Shown in pieces: positions 14,557 through 23,364 of a stretch of 64,000 nt of DNA (position 1 is the first letter of the stretch; every line of letters begins with the position of its first letter). This DNA comes from JACCYJ01 sp038198775 (lineage in GTDB: Bacteria > Actinomycetota > Actinomycetes > Propionibacteriales > Nocardioidaceae). The position numbers and the translations under genes are program-made. Below the pieces are notes generated by a model that saw nothing but the letters and a program-made list of their open reading frames with translations, was not told the origin of the DNA and made no database searches. Location of the stretch: NCBI GenBank assembly GCA_038198775.1, contig JBBPZV010000034.1, forward strand, positions 62,001 to 126,000. Reading direction: 5' to 3'.

Positions 14557-17316
14557 ATGGCGGAGCCACAGCGTCGAACGGTGATCCACGAGGGTCTGCC
14601 CACCCAGCTGCCCGACATCGACCCCGAGGAGACCCACGAGTGGGTCGAGTCGCTGGACTCCCTCGTCGACGAGCGCGGCCGCGAACGCGCCCGCTACGTC
14701 ATGCTGCGGCTGCTGGAGCGCGCCCGCGAACGCAACGTGGGTGTCCCCGCACTGCGCAGCACCGACTACCTCAACACGATCCCGCCGGAGCGGGAACCCT
14801 GGTTCCCCGGCAACGAGGACATCGAGCGCCGGATCCGCGCGTACATCCGCTGGAATGCCGCCGTCATGGTGTCCCGCGCCAACCGCCCCGGCCTCGGCGT
14901 GGGCGGCCACATCGCGACGTACCAGTCCTCGGCCAGCCTCTACGAGGTCGGATTCAACCACTTCTTCCGCGGCAAGGACCATCCCGGTGGCGGCGACCAG
15001 GTGTTCATCCAGGGACACGCCTCCCCGGGCATCTACGCCCGCGCGTACCTCGAGGGCCGGCTGAGCGAGACCCACCTGGAGCGGTTCCGCCAGGAGGTTT
15101 CGTACGGCCTGGGAAACGGGCTCGCGTCGTACCCGCACCCCAGGCTGATGCCGGCGTTCTGGGAGTACCCGACGGTTTCGATGGGTATCGCCGCCATCAA
15201 CTCGATCTACCAGGCGCGCTTCAACCGCTATCTCACCAACCGCGGGATCAAGGACACCTCCGACCAGCACGTGTGGGCGTTCCTCGGCGACGGCGAGATG
15301 GGAGAGCCAGAGTCGCTGGGGGCGATCGGCGTCGCCGCCCGTGAGGAGCTCGACAACCTGACGTTCGTCGTCAACTGCAACCTGCAGCAGCTCGACGGGC
15401 CGGTGCGCGGAAACGGCAAGATCATCCAGGAGCTCGAGTCGTTCTTCCGCGGGGCCGGCTGGAACGTCATCAAGGTGGTGTGGGGGCGGGAGTGGGACGA
15501 CCTGTTGGCCCGCGACGTCGACGGTGTGCTGGTAAACCGGATGAACGCCACCCCCGACGGGCAGTTCCAGACCTACACGGTCGAGTCCGGGGCGTACATC
15601 CGCGAGCACTTCTTCGGCGGTGACACCCGGCTCACCAAGCTCGCCGAGCACCTCTCCGACGACGAGCTGCGCAAGCTGCCGCGCGGCGGCCACGACTACC
15701 GCAAGGTCTACGCGGCGTTCAAGGCGGCCACCGAGCACGTCGGCCAGCCGACGGTGATCTTGGCGAAGACCATCAAGGGGTGGACGATCGACGCGCTGGA
15801 GGGGCGCAACGCCACCCACCAGATGAAGAAGCTCACCAAGGACGACCTCAAACGCTTCCGCGACCGGCTCTACCTGCCGATCAGCGACGAGGCCATCGAC
15901 GAGGCCGACGTCGCGCCGTTCTTCCACCCCGGCGAGGACGACGACGAGATCCGGTACATGCTCGAACGGCGGCGCTCGCTCGGCGGTCCGCTCCCGCAGC
16001 GGCGGGTGCACCCCCGGCCGCTGAAGCTACCCGGCGACGCTGTCTACGCCGAGTTGGCCAAAGGCTCCGGCAAGCAGCCGGTGGCGACCACGATGGCCTT
16101 CGTACGGTTGCTGCGTGATCTGATGAGGGACCCCGAGATCGGGCCGCGCATCGTGCCGATCGCCCCCGATGAGTACCGCACGTTCGGCATGGACTCGATG
16201 TTCCCGACGGCGAAGGTCTACAGCCCGCACGGGCAGACGTACGACTCGGTCGACCGCAAGCTGCTGCTGGCGTACAAGGAGTCGGTGCAGGGGCAGATGC
16301 TGCACGAGGGGATCAGTGAGCTCGGCGCGATGGGTTCCGCGATCGCGGCGGGCACCTCGTACGCCACCCATGGCGAGCCCATGATCCCGGTCTACATCTT
16401 CTACTCGATGTTCGGGTTCCAGCGCACCGGCGACTGGATGTACTCCTTCGGCGACCAGCTCGGGCGCGGGTTTCTCATCGGGGCCACCGCCGGCCGCACC
16501 ACGCTAACCGGCGAGGGCCTGCAGCACGCCGACGGCCACTCCCCGCTGCTCGCGGTCACCAATCCTGCCGCCGTGCACTACGACCCTGCGTGGGCGTACG
16601 AGATCAGCCACATCATGCGGGCCGGGATCGAGCGGATGTACGGCGCCAGCAAGGCGCACCCGCACGGCGAGAGCGTCTTCTACTACCTGACCGTCTACAA
16701 CGAGCCCTTCGTGCAGCCGCCCCAGCCCGACGACCTCGACGTCGACGGGCTGCTGCGCGGGATGTACCGCTACCGGGAGGCACCAGGAGTCGACGCTGAC
16801 GCAGCGCGCGCCCAGCTGCTCGCATCCGGTGTCGCGATGCCGTGGGCGCTGGAGGCGCAGCGGATGCTGGCCGAGGACTACGGCGTGGGCGCGGACGTCT
16901 GGTCGGTTACTTCGTGGAACGAGCTGGCCCGTGACGGCGTGGCCGTGGAGAAGTGGAACCTCAACCACCCCGGCGACGCGCCTCGCACTCCGTACGTCAC
17001 CACCCGGCTGGCTGAGACCGCGGGACCGGTGGTGGCGGTGAGCGACTTCATGCGGGCGGTGCAGGACCAGATCGCGCGCTGGGTACCGGGTGACTGGCAG
17101 TCGTTGGGGACCGACGGGTACGGCTTCGCCGACACCCGCGCGGCTGCCCGGCGGTTCTTCCAGGTGGACGCCGCTTCGATCGTGGTCGCGACGCTGCAGA
17201 CCCTGGCGGCGCGTGGGGAGGTGAAGTCGGCGACGGTGGCGGATGCGTTCGCGCGGTACCGGCTGGACGACCCGACGGCGGTCCGCGACGTGTTGCAGGA
17301 GGGCGCCGACGCCTGA
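14557..17316 (+). CDS. aceE: Pyruvate dehydrogenase E1 component, homodimeric
   Basis: A 919-residue thiamine-diphosphate enzyme that decarboxylates pyruvate and passes the acetyl group to the E2 lipoyl domain. The ATG at 14557 begins MAEPQRRTVIHEG; an earlier in-frame ATG at 14473 gives an unlikely leader. The TPP-binding segment GDGEMGEPESLGAIG, NCNLQQLDGPVRGN and the transketolase-like second domain (TTMAFVRLLRDLM) are all present, and the length is normal for AceE. It stands alone, with DUF3052 divergent upstream and a strong terminator downstream. Confidence 0.97.
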   Translation: MAEPQRRTVIHEGLPTQLPDIDPEETHEWVESLDSLVDERGRERARYVMLRLLERARERNVGVPALRSTDYLNTIPPEREPWFPGNEDIERRIRAYIRWNAAVMVSRANRPGLGVGGHIATYQSSASLYEVGFNHFFRGKDHPGGGDQVFIQGHASPGIYARAYLEGRLSETHLERFRQEVSYGLGNGLASYPHPRLMPAFWEYPTVSMGIAAINSIYQARFNRYLTNRGIKDTSDQHVWAFLGDGEMGEPESLGAIGVAAREELDNLTFVVNCNLQQLDGPVRGNGKIIQELESFFRGAGWNVIKVVWGREWDDLLARDVDGVLVNRMNATPDGQFQTYTVESGAYIREHFFGGDTRLTKLAEHLSDDELRKLPRGGHDYRKVYAAFKAATEHVGQPTVILAKTIKGWTIDALEGRNATHQMKKLTKDDLKRFRDRLYLPISDEAIDEADVAPFFHPGEDDDEIRYMLERRRSLGGPLPQRRVHPRPLKLPGDAVYAELAKGSGKQPVATTMAFVRLLRDLMRDPEIGPRIVPIAPDEYRTFGMDSMFPTAKVYSPHGQTYDSVDRKLLLAYKESVQGQMLHEGISELGAMGSAIAAGTSYATHGEPMIPVYIFYSMFGFQRTGDWMYSFGDQLGRGFLIGATAGRTTLTGEGLQHADGHSPLLAVTNPAAVHYDPAWAYEISHIMRAGIERMYGASKAHPHGESVFYYLTVYNEPFVQPPQPDDLDVDGLLRGMYRYREAPGVDADAARAQLLASGVAMPWALEAQRMLAEDYGVGADVWSVTSWNELARDGVAVEKWNLNHPGDAPRTPYVTTRLAETAGPVVAVSDFMRAVQDQIARWVPGDWQSLGTDGYGFADTRAAARRFFQVDAASIVVATLQTLAARGEVKSATVADAFARYRLDDPTAVRDVLQEGADA

Positions 17317-17354
17317 GCGCCCACTCGCCTCCCGACCGCCGGCGAGTGGAGCGC
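17317..17354. terminator. Bidirectional terminator between aceE and the PHP gene
   Basis: CCACTCGCC (17321-17329) and GGCGAGTGG (17341-17349) form a perfect nine-base stem with an 11-base loop. GCGC on each side (17317-17320, 17351-17354) extends it. It lies directly after the aceE stop and before the stop of the opposing gene. Confidence 0.75.
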
Positions 17355-17367
17355 GGAGCCAGGCCGT

Positions 17368-18393
17368 TCAGCGCCCGCGCCGGGCGCCAGACCAGGCGAG
17401 CAGGCCGTCGGCGGTACGGGTGTTCACCACCCGCTCCGGCGCAACTCCGTGCACCACGGCGCGGGCGCAACCATGGTCGAGGAAGTCGAGCTGGCCCGGG
17501 GCATGAGCGTCTGTGTCGATGGAGAACCAGCAGCCGGTCTCCGACGCGAGCTCGAGCAGCTCCCCCGGCGGGTCGCGCCGCTCCGGCCGGGAGTTGATTT
17601 CCACCGCGGTCTCGAACCGCCGGCACGCCTCGAACACCACTGCGGCGTCGAACTGTGACGGCGGCCTGGTGCCTCGGCCGCCGGTGATCAGCCGCCCCGT
17701 ACAGTGCCCGAGCACGTCCACTCTCGGGTTGGACACCGCGACCGCCATCCTCCGGGTCATCGCGTCGCTGTCCATCCGCAGCTTGCTGTGCACGCTGGCT
17801 ACCACCAGATCGAGCTCGGCGAGCAGCTCGGGTTCCTGGTCCAGCGACCCGTCGTCGAGGATGTCGACCTCGATCCCGGTCAGGATCCGGAAGGGTGCGA
17901 GTTCGGTGTTGAGCTCGCGCACCACTTCCAGCTGGTCACGCAGCCGAGCGGGCGTCAGTCCGTTCGCGACGGTCAGCCGCGGCGAGTGGTCGGTGAGGAC
18001 CAGGTAGTCGTGGCCCACGTCGATGGCCGCCTGCGCCATCTCGATGATCGGGCTGCCGCCGTCGGACCAGTCGGAGTGCGTGTGCAGGTCACCGCGCAGC
18101 TGTGCGCGCAACTCCTCGCCGCCCTCGGCCAGCGGTCTCGTGCTGTCGGCTTCCAGCTGCTCGAGGTACGCCGGCACGTCGCCGCCGAGTGCCTCGCGGA
18201 CGACCGTCGCGGTCTTCGGGCCGAGGTTCGGCAGCTCGGTGAGCGTTCCCTCCTCGGCTCGGCGGCACACCTCCTCCACCGGCAGCTCCGCAAGCGTCCA
18301 GGCAGCCCTGCGGTACGCGCGGACGCGGTGGGTCTCGGCGCGCTGGCGCTCCAGGAGGTAAGCGGTCCGCTTCAGTGCCTCGACTGGGTCCAT
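17368..18393 (-). CDS. PHP-domain phosphoesterase with helix-hairpin-helix (PolX-like C-terminal unit)
   Basis: A 341-residue protein. The start at 18393 (MDPVEALKRTAYLLE) has AGGA eight bases upstream; longer forms add an unlikely leader. Residues 1-90 are a helix-hairpin-helix region (LTELPNLGPKTATVVREALG). The PHP domain follows with metal ligands in GDLHTHSDWSDGG, LTDHSPR, GIEVDIL, VVASVHS, LGHCTGR, EINSRPER and SIDTDAH. It resembles the C-terminal half of bacterial PolX without the polymerase palm. A role in DNA repair or histidinol-phosphatase-like chemistry is inferred. Confidence 0.85.
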   Translation of the reverse strand: MDPVEALKRTAYLLERQRAETHRVRAYRRAAWTLAELPVEEVCRRAEEGTLTELPNLGPKTATVVREALGGDVPAYLEQLEADSTRPLAEGGEELRAQLRGDLHTHSDWSDGGSPIIEMAQAAIDVGHDYLVLTDHSPRLTVANGLTPARLRDQLEVVRELNTELAPFRILTGIEVDILDDGSLDQEPELLAELDLVVASVHSKLRMDSDAMTRRMAVAVSNPRVDVLGHCTGRLITGGRGTRPPSQFDAAVVFEACRRFETAVEINSRPERRDPPGELLELASETGCWFSIDTDAHAPGQLDFLDHGCARAVVHGVAPERVVNTRTADGLLAWSGARRGR

Positions 18394-18468
18394 GGGCACC
18401 ATCCTGGCGCGCGGGCAGCACAGGTGTCGCCGACCGGGGGCCACCCTGCTAGCCGGCGGTGCCCGACG

Positions 18469-19122
18469 TTACCCGCCGCGTCCGAATCCGGCGTCGCGGG
18501 CGCGAACGATGGCCGTCGAGCGGTCCGCCACCCCGATCTTGACGAAGATGTTCGAGATGTGGTTGCCGACCGTCTTGGGGGCCATCCGAAGTCGCTCGGC
18601 GATCGCACCGTTGGACAGACCGGCAGCGATGGCGTCCAGCACTTCGGCTTCGCGTGGCGTCAGCGCGGCGAAACGTGACCGAGACTCGGCACTCCCTTTC
18701 CGGGTGGCGCGCAACGACCCAGCGGCGACCCCTGCCCCCAGGATCGTCTCGCCCGCCGCGGCGGCCCGAACGGCGCGCTCGAGCTCTGCCTGCCCGGCCC
18801 CCTTGAGCACGTAACCGCGGGCTCCGGCTCGCAGCGCTGCGGCAACCGACTCGTCGGTGTCGAACATGGTCAGCACCAAGACCGCAACGCCCGGCGCCAC
18901 CGTCGACAACTCCCGGGTCGCCGAGATCCCGTCGCCATCAGGCATCGCGACGTCCATGACCACCACATCTGGTTGCAGCAGCACCGCCTCGCGAACTGCT
19001 TGGGGTCCGCTGGTCGCCGAACCAACAACCTCGAGGTCGTCGAACGAGCCGAGCAGGGCTCGCAGGCCCTCCCGGACCACGGGATGGTCATCGACGATCA
19101 GCACTCGGATGGATGCCGTCAT
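18469..19122 (-). CDS. NarL/FixJ-family response regulator
   Basis: A 217-residue regulator. The receiver domain begins IRVLIVDDHPVVREGL, with the phospho-acceptor Asp57 in VVVMDVAMPDGD and the switch lysine in GYVLKGA. A LuxR-type helix-turn-helix follows (LTPREAEVLDAIAAGLSNGA; KTVGNHISNIFVKIGV). Its ATG overlaps the stop of the histidine kinase gene by four bases, so the two form a cognate, translationally coupled pair. Targets are unknown; autoregulation is likely. Confidence 0.93.
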   Translation of the reverse strand: MTASIRVLIVDDHPVVREGLRALLGSFDDLEVVGSATSGPQAVREAVLLQPDVVVMDVAMPDGDGISATRELSTVAPGVAVLVLTMFDTDESVAAALRAGARGYVLKGAGQAELERAVRAAAAGETILGAGVAAGSLRATRKGSAESRSRFAALTPREAEVLDAIAAGLSNGAIAERLRMAPKTVGNHISNIFVKIGVADRSTAIVRARDAGFGRGG

Positions 19123-21104
19123 CGCGACCCCAACGGCAGCTCGGCGCGAACCCGGCCGCCGCTTCGGGTCGGCGCCCCGGTGCACGTTCCCCCAAGTTCG
19201 CGGGCACGTTCGGCCATCGCGCTCAAGCCGACGCCAGGCCGCCACGAGCCACCAGACGGCGGGCCGTCGTTGTCCACGCAGACGTGCAGGCTGGCGTCGC
19301 ACCACAACCGGACCTCGATGTGCATCGCCTGCGAGTGTCGTACCGCGTTGGCCAACGCCTCGGTGACGATGCGGTAGGCGGCGACCTCCACGGCTGCCGG
19401 CAACTCCGGCAGTGTGCCGGTCTCCAGCTGGATCGCCAGCTTCGACCCGTCGGCCCGCCGAGACATCTGCTCGATCCGTTGCCCCAGGGCACCCACGAGG
19501 CCGAGGTCGTCCAACGCCGGCGGGCGCAGCCCGTAGACGAGCCGCCGGATGTCGTCGATGGCGCCGCCGAGCTCGCCCCGGAGGCCCTGCAGCAACCGGC
19601 GCGCCTCCTCGGGATCCCGGTCGGTGAGATTGAACGCAGCGTCGGCAGACATCGCGGCGCCGGTCAAAGTGGGCCCCAGCCCCTCGTGCAGCTCACGCCG
19701 AAGTCGTCTGCGCTCCTCCTCGCGCGCCGACACCAGCAGCTCCCGCGACTCCTGGAGCTGCTCGGTGAGCAGCCCGGCGTGTACGGCAACCGCCAGCGGT
19801 GCGCTGACCAGGATCAGCAGGCGGCGGTCTTGCTCCGAAAGCCCGCTTTCACCTCGCCGCAGCCCGACCACCAGCTGCCCGATGACCTGCCCCTCGTACG
19901 CCAACGGCAGGATCTCGGTCACCGCTGGCCGGGAGCCACAGGTCGCCACCGGCTCGTCCGCGATGTGCACGGCCGCGTACGGCATGCGCAGGGATTCGGT
20001 CAGCGCGTGCAGGACCCCCGGAACTCCCGGCCTGACCCCGGTGGTGAGCTGTTCGGTGACCCGGGAGACCGTCTGCTCGGCGTTGTGCCGCTCGCCGTAC
20101 AGGGCGCGGTCCAGGGCCCGTTGCAATCGGCTCCGCGCTGGCCCGAACGCGACCGCCACGACCAGGGCGGCGAGCACGCCGGTGCCGGTCCGTGCCGCAA
20201 ACAGCCCGTCGAGGAGGGTCACCAGGCCGACGTACGCGGCGAAGACAGCCGTCGACAGCGAGAGGTACAGCAGGGTGCGGGAGACGACCAGCCGGATGTC
20301 GAGGAGGCCGTGGCGAAGGACCGCCGCCGTGATCGCGAGCGGAACGAGTGGGATCGCGAACAGCACCCCGATCGGGGTCCCCTGGACCAATGCCCACCCC
20401 GCAGTGGTGGCGACCACGACCACTCCGGCGAGCAGGATCCAAAGCAACTGCTGGCGGGTGCGATCGTCGCCACGCCGGTACCGCACCACCAGTGCCGCCA
20501 GGCCCAGGAGCAGCACCGCGAGCGTCCGGAGTTCGGAGACGAACCACAGCGGGGTCAGCCGGTCGTACCCGTCGATTGTGAGGTAGCCGACCGGCAGACC
20601 GGTTTGGAAGCTGGTCGGGGCCGCGCCGTTCTCCAGCACGAACAACGGCGCTGTGGCGCACACGGCGGCGACCACCCAGCGCCACCGCCGGCTGGGTAGC
20701 CGGCCGTCGGGCAGCAGCAGCAGGGTCAGCGGCAGCCACAGCCCGATCGACCACGGCCAGGAGTAGCTGAACGCGGTGGCAACCAGGCGCTGCACCGTCA
20801 GCGGTGCGTCGGCGTGCGAGAGCTCGACCAGCAGCGGCGCCGCCAGCGCCGTGGTGGCGTGACCGAGGCCGTCCACGATCAGTAGCCATCCGACGGGATT
20901 CCCGGGCCGGTGCCAGGCGATGAGACCACCGCACGCGGCAAAGCTGAGGCCCATCGCGGCGTTGGTCGGCACGAAAGCGACCAGGGTCTCCGGCCAGGTC
21001 CAGTCGACAGCGAAGGACGCGACCACGGACCCGAGTGCCTCAGCAACGGCGGCGACGGAGAGCGTCACGGCGAGACCTCGCCTGCGGCGTTGCTCGCTCG
21101 ACAT
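19119..21104 (-). CDS. Membrane sensor histidine kinase (HisKA_3 type)
   Basis: A 661-residue kinase. About eight hydrophobic segments occupy residues 10-320, followed by a GAF-like region (about 345-445). A coiled helix leads to the phosphorylated His473 (RRELHEGLGPTL). The ATP-binding domain has the N box in AYRIVTEALANAVRHSQ and a G-rich end (GGTCTGAPTRSGGRVRAELP). This is the NarX/DesK class that pairs with LuxR-type regulators, consistent with the overlapping downstream gene. The stimulus is unknown. Confidence 0.92.
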   Translation of the reverse strand: MSSEQRRRRGLAVTLSVAAVAEALGSVVASFAVDWTWPETLVAFVPTNAAMGLSFAACGGLIAWHRPGNPVGWLLIVDGLGHATTALAAPLLVELSHADAPLTVQRLVATAFSYSWPWSIGLWLPLTLLLLPDGRLPSRRWRWVVAAVCATAPLFVLENGAAPTSFQTGLPVGYLTIDGYDRLTPLWFVSELRTLAVLLLGLAALVVRYRRGDDRTRQQLLWILLAGVVVVATTAGWALVQGTPIGVLFAIPLVPLAITAAVLRHGLLDIRLVVSRTLLYLSLSTAVFAAYVGLVTLLDGLFAARTGTGVLAALVVAVAFGPARSRLQRALDRALYGERHNAEQTVSRVTEQLTTGVRPGVPGVLHALTESLRMPYAAVHIADEPVATCGSRPAVTEILPLAYEGQVIGQLVVGLRRGESGLSEQDRRLLILVSAPLAVAVHAGLLTEQLQESRELLVSAREEERRRLRRELHEGLGPTLTGAAMSADAAFNLTDRDPEEARRLLQGLRGELGGAIDDIRRLVYGLRPPALDDLGLVGALGQRIEQMSRRADGSKLAIQLETGTLPELPAAVEVAAYRIVTEALANAVRHSQAMHIEVRLWCDASLHVCVDNDGPPSGGSWRPGVGLSAMAERARELGGTCTGAPTRSGGRVRAELPLGSR

Positions 21105-21249
21105 GCGCCCAGTGTCGTACGCCGCGGGCCCGCTGTCCCAGGGTCAGGCCCCCATCGGAGGCGGGCAAACACCCGGCTGGCTTGGGGGTATCCGCCCTGT
21201 CGTCACCGATCGACTCTCCACACGCTGCTGGTGACGAAAGGAGCTCGCC

Positions 21250-21966
21250 ATGATCCACACCCTGTCGCCCTCCCAGCGGACCAGGGGATCGGCCGCGGAC
21301 AGTCGCACCTGGCAACGCCGGGCGGCTGCGGTACTGATGCCGGTCGGCCCGGCGGCCGTTGCGGTGCTGCGCTATGTGTTGCCGTACGACACGACCGACG
21401 ACGGCGCCACCGCGGTCGAAAAGGTGTACGCCCACCAGGCCGCGCAAGGAGCGGTGATGTGGCTCAGCCTGCTCGCCGCGTTCACGCTGGTGCCCGGCGT
21501 GCTGGCAGCCGGTCGTCTGGTGCGGCGGGAAGCACCCTGGCTGACGACGGTCGCGCTGACACTGCTGATACCGGGCTACCTGGCCATGGGAGCGCTGCTG
21601 GCAACAGATGCCTCGGCCTGGTCTGCGGCGGAGATCGGGCTGCCGCGCACCGACGCGGCCGCGCTGTATTCGACGCAGCATCCCGCCATCGCCGTCGCGC
21701 TGGCGGTCTTCGTCGTCGGCCACGTGTCCGGCACGGTGCTGCTCGGGATCGCGATGTGGCGGTCCGGGCGGGTCCCCTCATGGGCGGCAGCCGCTGTCAC
21801 CGTTTCCCAACCCCTGCACTTCGTGGCCGCAGTGGTGCTGGGCAACCACACTCTGGACCTGGCGGCGTGGACATTGACCGCGCTCGGGATGGCGGTGGCC
21901 GCCGCCGCGGTGCTGCGTACGCCGGATCAGGACTGGGACCTCGCACCGAGGCCTCGGCCGGCATGA
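21250..21966 (+). CDS. Multi-pass membrane protein, unknown function
   Basis: A 238-residue protein with GAAAGGAG before its ATG. At least five clear transmembrane segments are visible (such as GAVMWLSLLAAFTLVPGVLA and WLTTVALTLLIPGYLAMGAL). It is divergent from the histidine kinase gene (145 bases), which makes it a plausible target or sensing partner of that system, though nothing proves it. No transporter motif is recognised. Confidence 0.75.
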   Translation: MIHTLSPSQRTRGSAADSRTWQRRAAAVLMPVGPAAVAVLRYVLPYDTTDDGATAVEKVYAHQAAQGAVMWLSLLAAFTLVPGVLAAGRLVRREAPWLTTVALTLLIPGYLAMGALLATDASAWSAAEIGLPRTDAAALYSTQHPAIAVALAVFVVGHVSGTVLLGIAMWRSGRVPSWAAAAVTVSQPLHFVAAVVLGNHTLDLAAWTLTALGMAVAAAAVLRTPDQDWDLAPRPRPA

Positions 21967-21983
21967 GGTCACGGCTGGTAAGG

Positions 21984-22026
21984 CGGAAACTCTCGGATCG
22001 TCGGGCCGAAACTCTCGGATCGTCGG
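21984..22026 (+). repeat. 22-base tandem repeat upstream of fasR (two copies)
   Basis: GAAACTCTCGGATCGTCGG occurs at 21986-22004 and again, identical, at 22008-22026, a 22-base period. It ends 16 bases before the fasR start codon. The same 22-base period and a related unit occur three times in front of the znu operon at 42421-42493. Confidence 0.8.
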
Positions 22027-22042
22027 TGGTTAGGGTTGGGGG

Positions 22043-23227
22043 GTGGCGGCTCGGAGTCGAGCGATGGTGGTGCGAAGGCTCGAGAAGGCGGTGCCACCAC
22101 TGACAACCACCGCGCTGTCCCGCATGGAGCGCGAGCTTCCCTGGTTCCGCGACCTCAGCGCCAGCGACCGGTCCTGGATCGGTGTGGTGGCGCAGAGCGG
22201 GATCTCCGCGTTCGTCGACTGGTTCCGCGACGGCGGCGCTGGCCCGGTGGCCGAGATCCGTAGCGACGTGTTCGGCAACGCGCCGACCGCACTGGTCCGG
22301 GTGGTGACGCTGCAGCAGACGGTCGCGATGGTGCGGATGACGATGGACGAGGTCGAGCGCAGTGTCGAGCAGTTGCTCGGCGCCGAAGACGGCGCCACCG
22401 TACGCGCGGCGATGCTGCAGTTCTCGCGGGAGGTGGCGTTCGCCGCGGCGGAGGTCTATGCCCGCGCGGCAGAGATGCGTGGCGCCTGGGATGCCCGGCT
22501 GGAGGCGCTGATCGTCGACTCCGTGCTGCGTGGCGAGGCCGACGAGGCGGTGCGGTCCCGGGCATCCGCACTGGGATGGGAGTCCTCCTCGCACGTGGCG
22601 GTCGTCCTCGGCTACGCCCCGCCGGAGGTGAGCCAGTCCCCCCGCGGACCCCATAACGTCATCGACGAGATCCGGCGGGCGGCCCGCCACGCCGGCCTGG
22701 ACTCGCTGTGCGCGGTGCAGGGTGACCGGCTCGTGGTGGTGCTGGGCGGTGTTGGCGACCTGGACAAGGCCGGCGCCGTGGTGGCCGACCGATTCGGGGC
22801 CGGCCCCGTGGTGCTGGGCCCCCTGGTCCCCGACCTGCTGTCGGCGAGCGCGTCCGCCCGAGCCGCGGTGGCCGGTCTGCGGGCCGCCGTGGGATGGACG
22901 CATGCCCCCCGCCCGGTGGCCGCCGACGACCTGCTGCCGGAGCGGTCCTTGTCCGGCGACGGGCACGCCCGACACCGGTTGGTTACCGATGTCTACGCGC
23001 CGCTGGCCACTCACGACCCGGTTCTGCTCGACACCGTGACAGCCTTCTTGGAGTTCGGGGGGTCCATCGAAGCGACCGCACGGGCGCTGTTCGTGCATCC
23101 CAACACCGTGCGTTATCGGCTGCGCCGGATCACCGACGTCACCGGACTGACGCTCAGCAACCCGCGAGACGCGTACACCGTCCGCATCGCCCTCACCCTG
23201 GGCCGGCTGCTGGCCCCCGACGCCTGA
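22043..23227 (+). CDS. fasR: PucR-family transcriptional regulator FasR
   Basis: A 394-residue regulator with a C-terminal PucR-type helix-turn-helix (ETARALFVHP pattern: SIEATARALFVHPNTVRYRL, about 350-370). The N-terminal part is helical and typical of FasR-type proteins, which activate fatty acid synthesis genes in Streptomyces and mycobacteria. It lies directly upstream of fabD in the same direction, the conserved arrangement. The GTG at 22043 follows TAGGGT (22031-22036) by six bases, so the mRNA may be leaderless. The tandem repeat at 21984-22026 overlaps the expected -35 region. Confidence 0.88.
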   Translation: MAARSRAMVVRRLEKAVPPLTTTALSRMERELPWFRDLSASDRSWIGVVAQSGISAFVDWFRDGGAGPVAEIRSDVFGNAPTALVRVVTLQQTVAMVRMTMDEVERSVEQLLGAEDGATVRAAMLQFSREVAFAAAEVYARAAEMRGAWDARLEALIVDSVLRGEADEAVRSRASALGWESSSHVAVVLGYAPPEVSQSPRGPHNVIDEIRRAARHAGLDSLCAVQGDRLVVVLGGVGDLDKAGAVVADRFGAGPVVLGPLVPDLLSASASARAAVAGLRAAVGWTHAPRPVAADDLLPERSLSGDGHARHRLVTDVYAPLATHDPVLLDTVTAFLEFGGSIEATARALFVHPNTVRYRLRRITDVTGLTLSNPRDAYTVRIALTLGRLLAPDA

Positions 23228-23242
23228 GGGCCCGCCCGTCCG

Positions 23243-23279
23243 GGCTCACCTCACCGAGCCGGCCGCCTACCGGTGAGCC
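23243..23279 (+). terminator. Hairpin between fasR and fabD
   Basis: GGCTCACC (23243-23250) pairs perfectly with GGTGAGCC (23272-23279). It starts 15 bases after the fasR stop and ends just before the operator-like palindrome at 23281, which suggests separate transcription of fasR and the fab operon. Confidence 0.6.
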
Positions 23280-23280
23280 G

Positions 23281-23297
23281 TTGTAGGAACCCTACAA
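23281..23297. promoter_or_regulatory. Palindrome upstream of fabD, candidate FasR/acyl-CoA-responsive operator
   Basis: TTGTAGG (23281-23287) and CCTACAA (23291-23297) are perfect inverted arms with a three-base centre, about 68 bases before the fabD start. Position and symmetry suit a regulator binding site. FasR is the obvious candidate because it is encoded next door. Confidence 0.55.
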
Positions 23298-23364
23298 GTT
23301 CCGCCGCGCGAGTTTCGTCCCTCCCGAATGCGCGATCTGGTCTCCTCATGGGCACGGTAGGAGG

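Noticed and set aside
14437..16011. A 524-codon open frame antisense to aceE
   Set aside because: It is a shadow of a GC-rich gene. Its translation is low-complexity Val/Glu/Arg/Leu without motifs, while aceE on the other strand is unmistakable.
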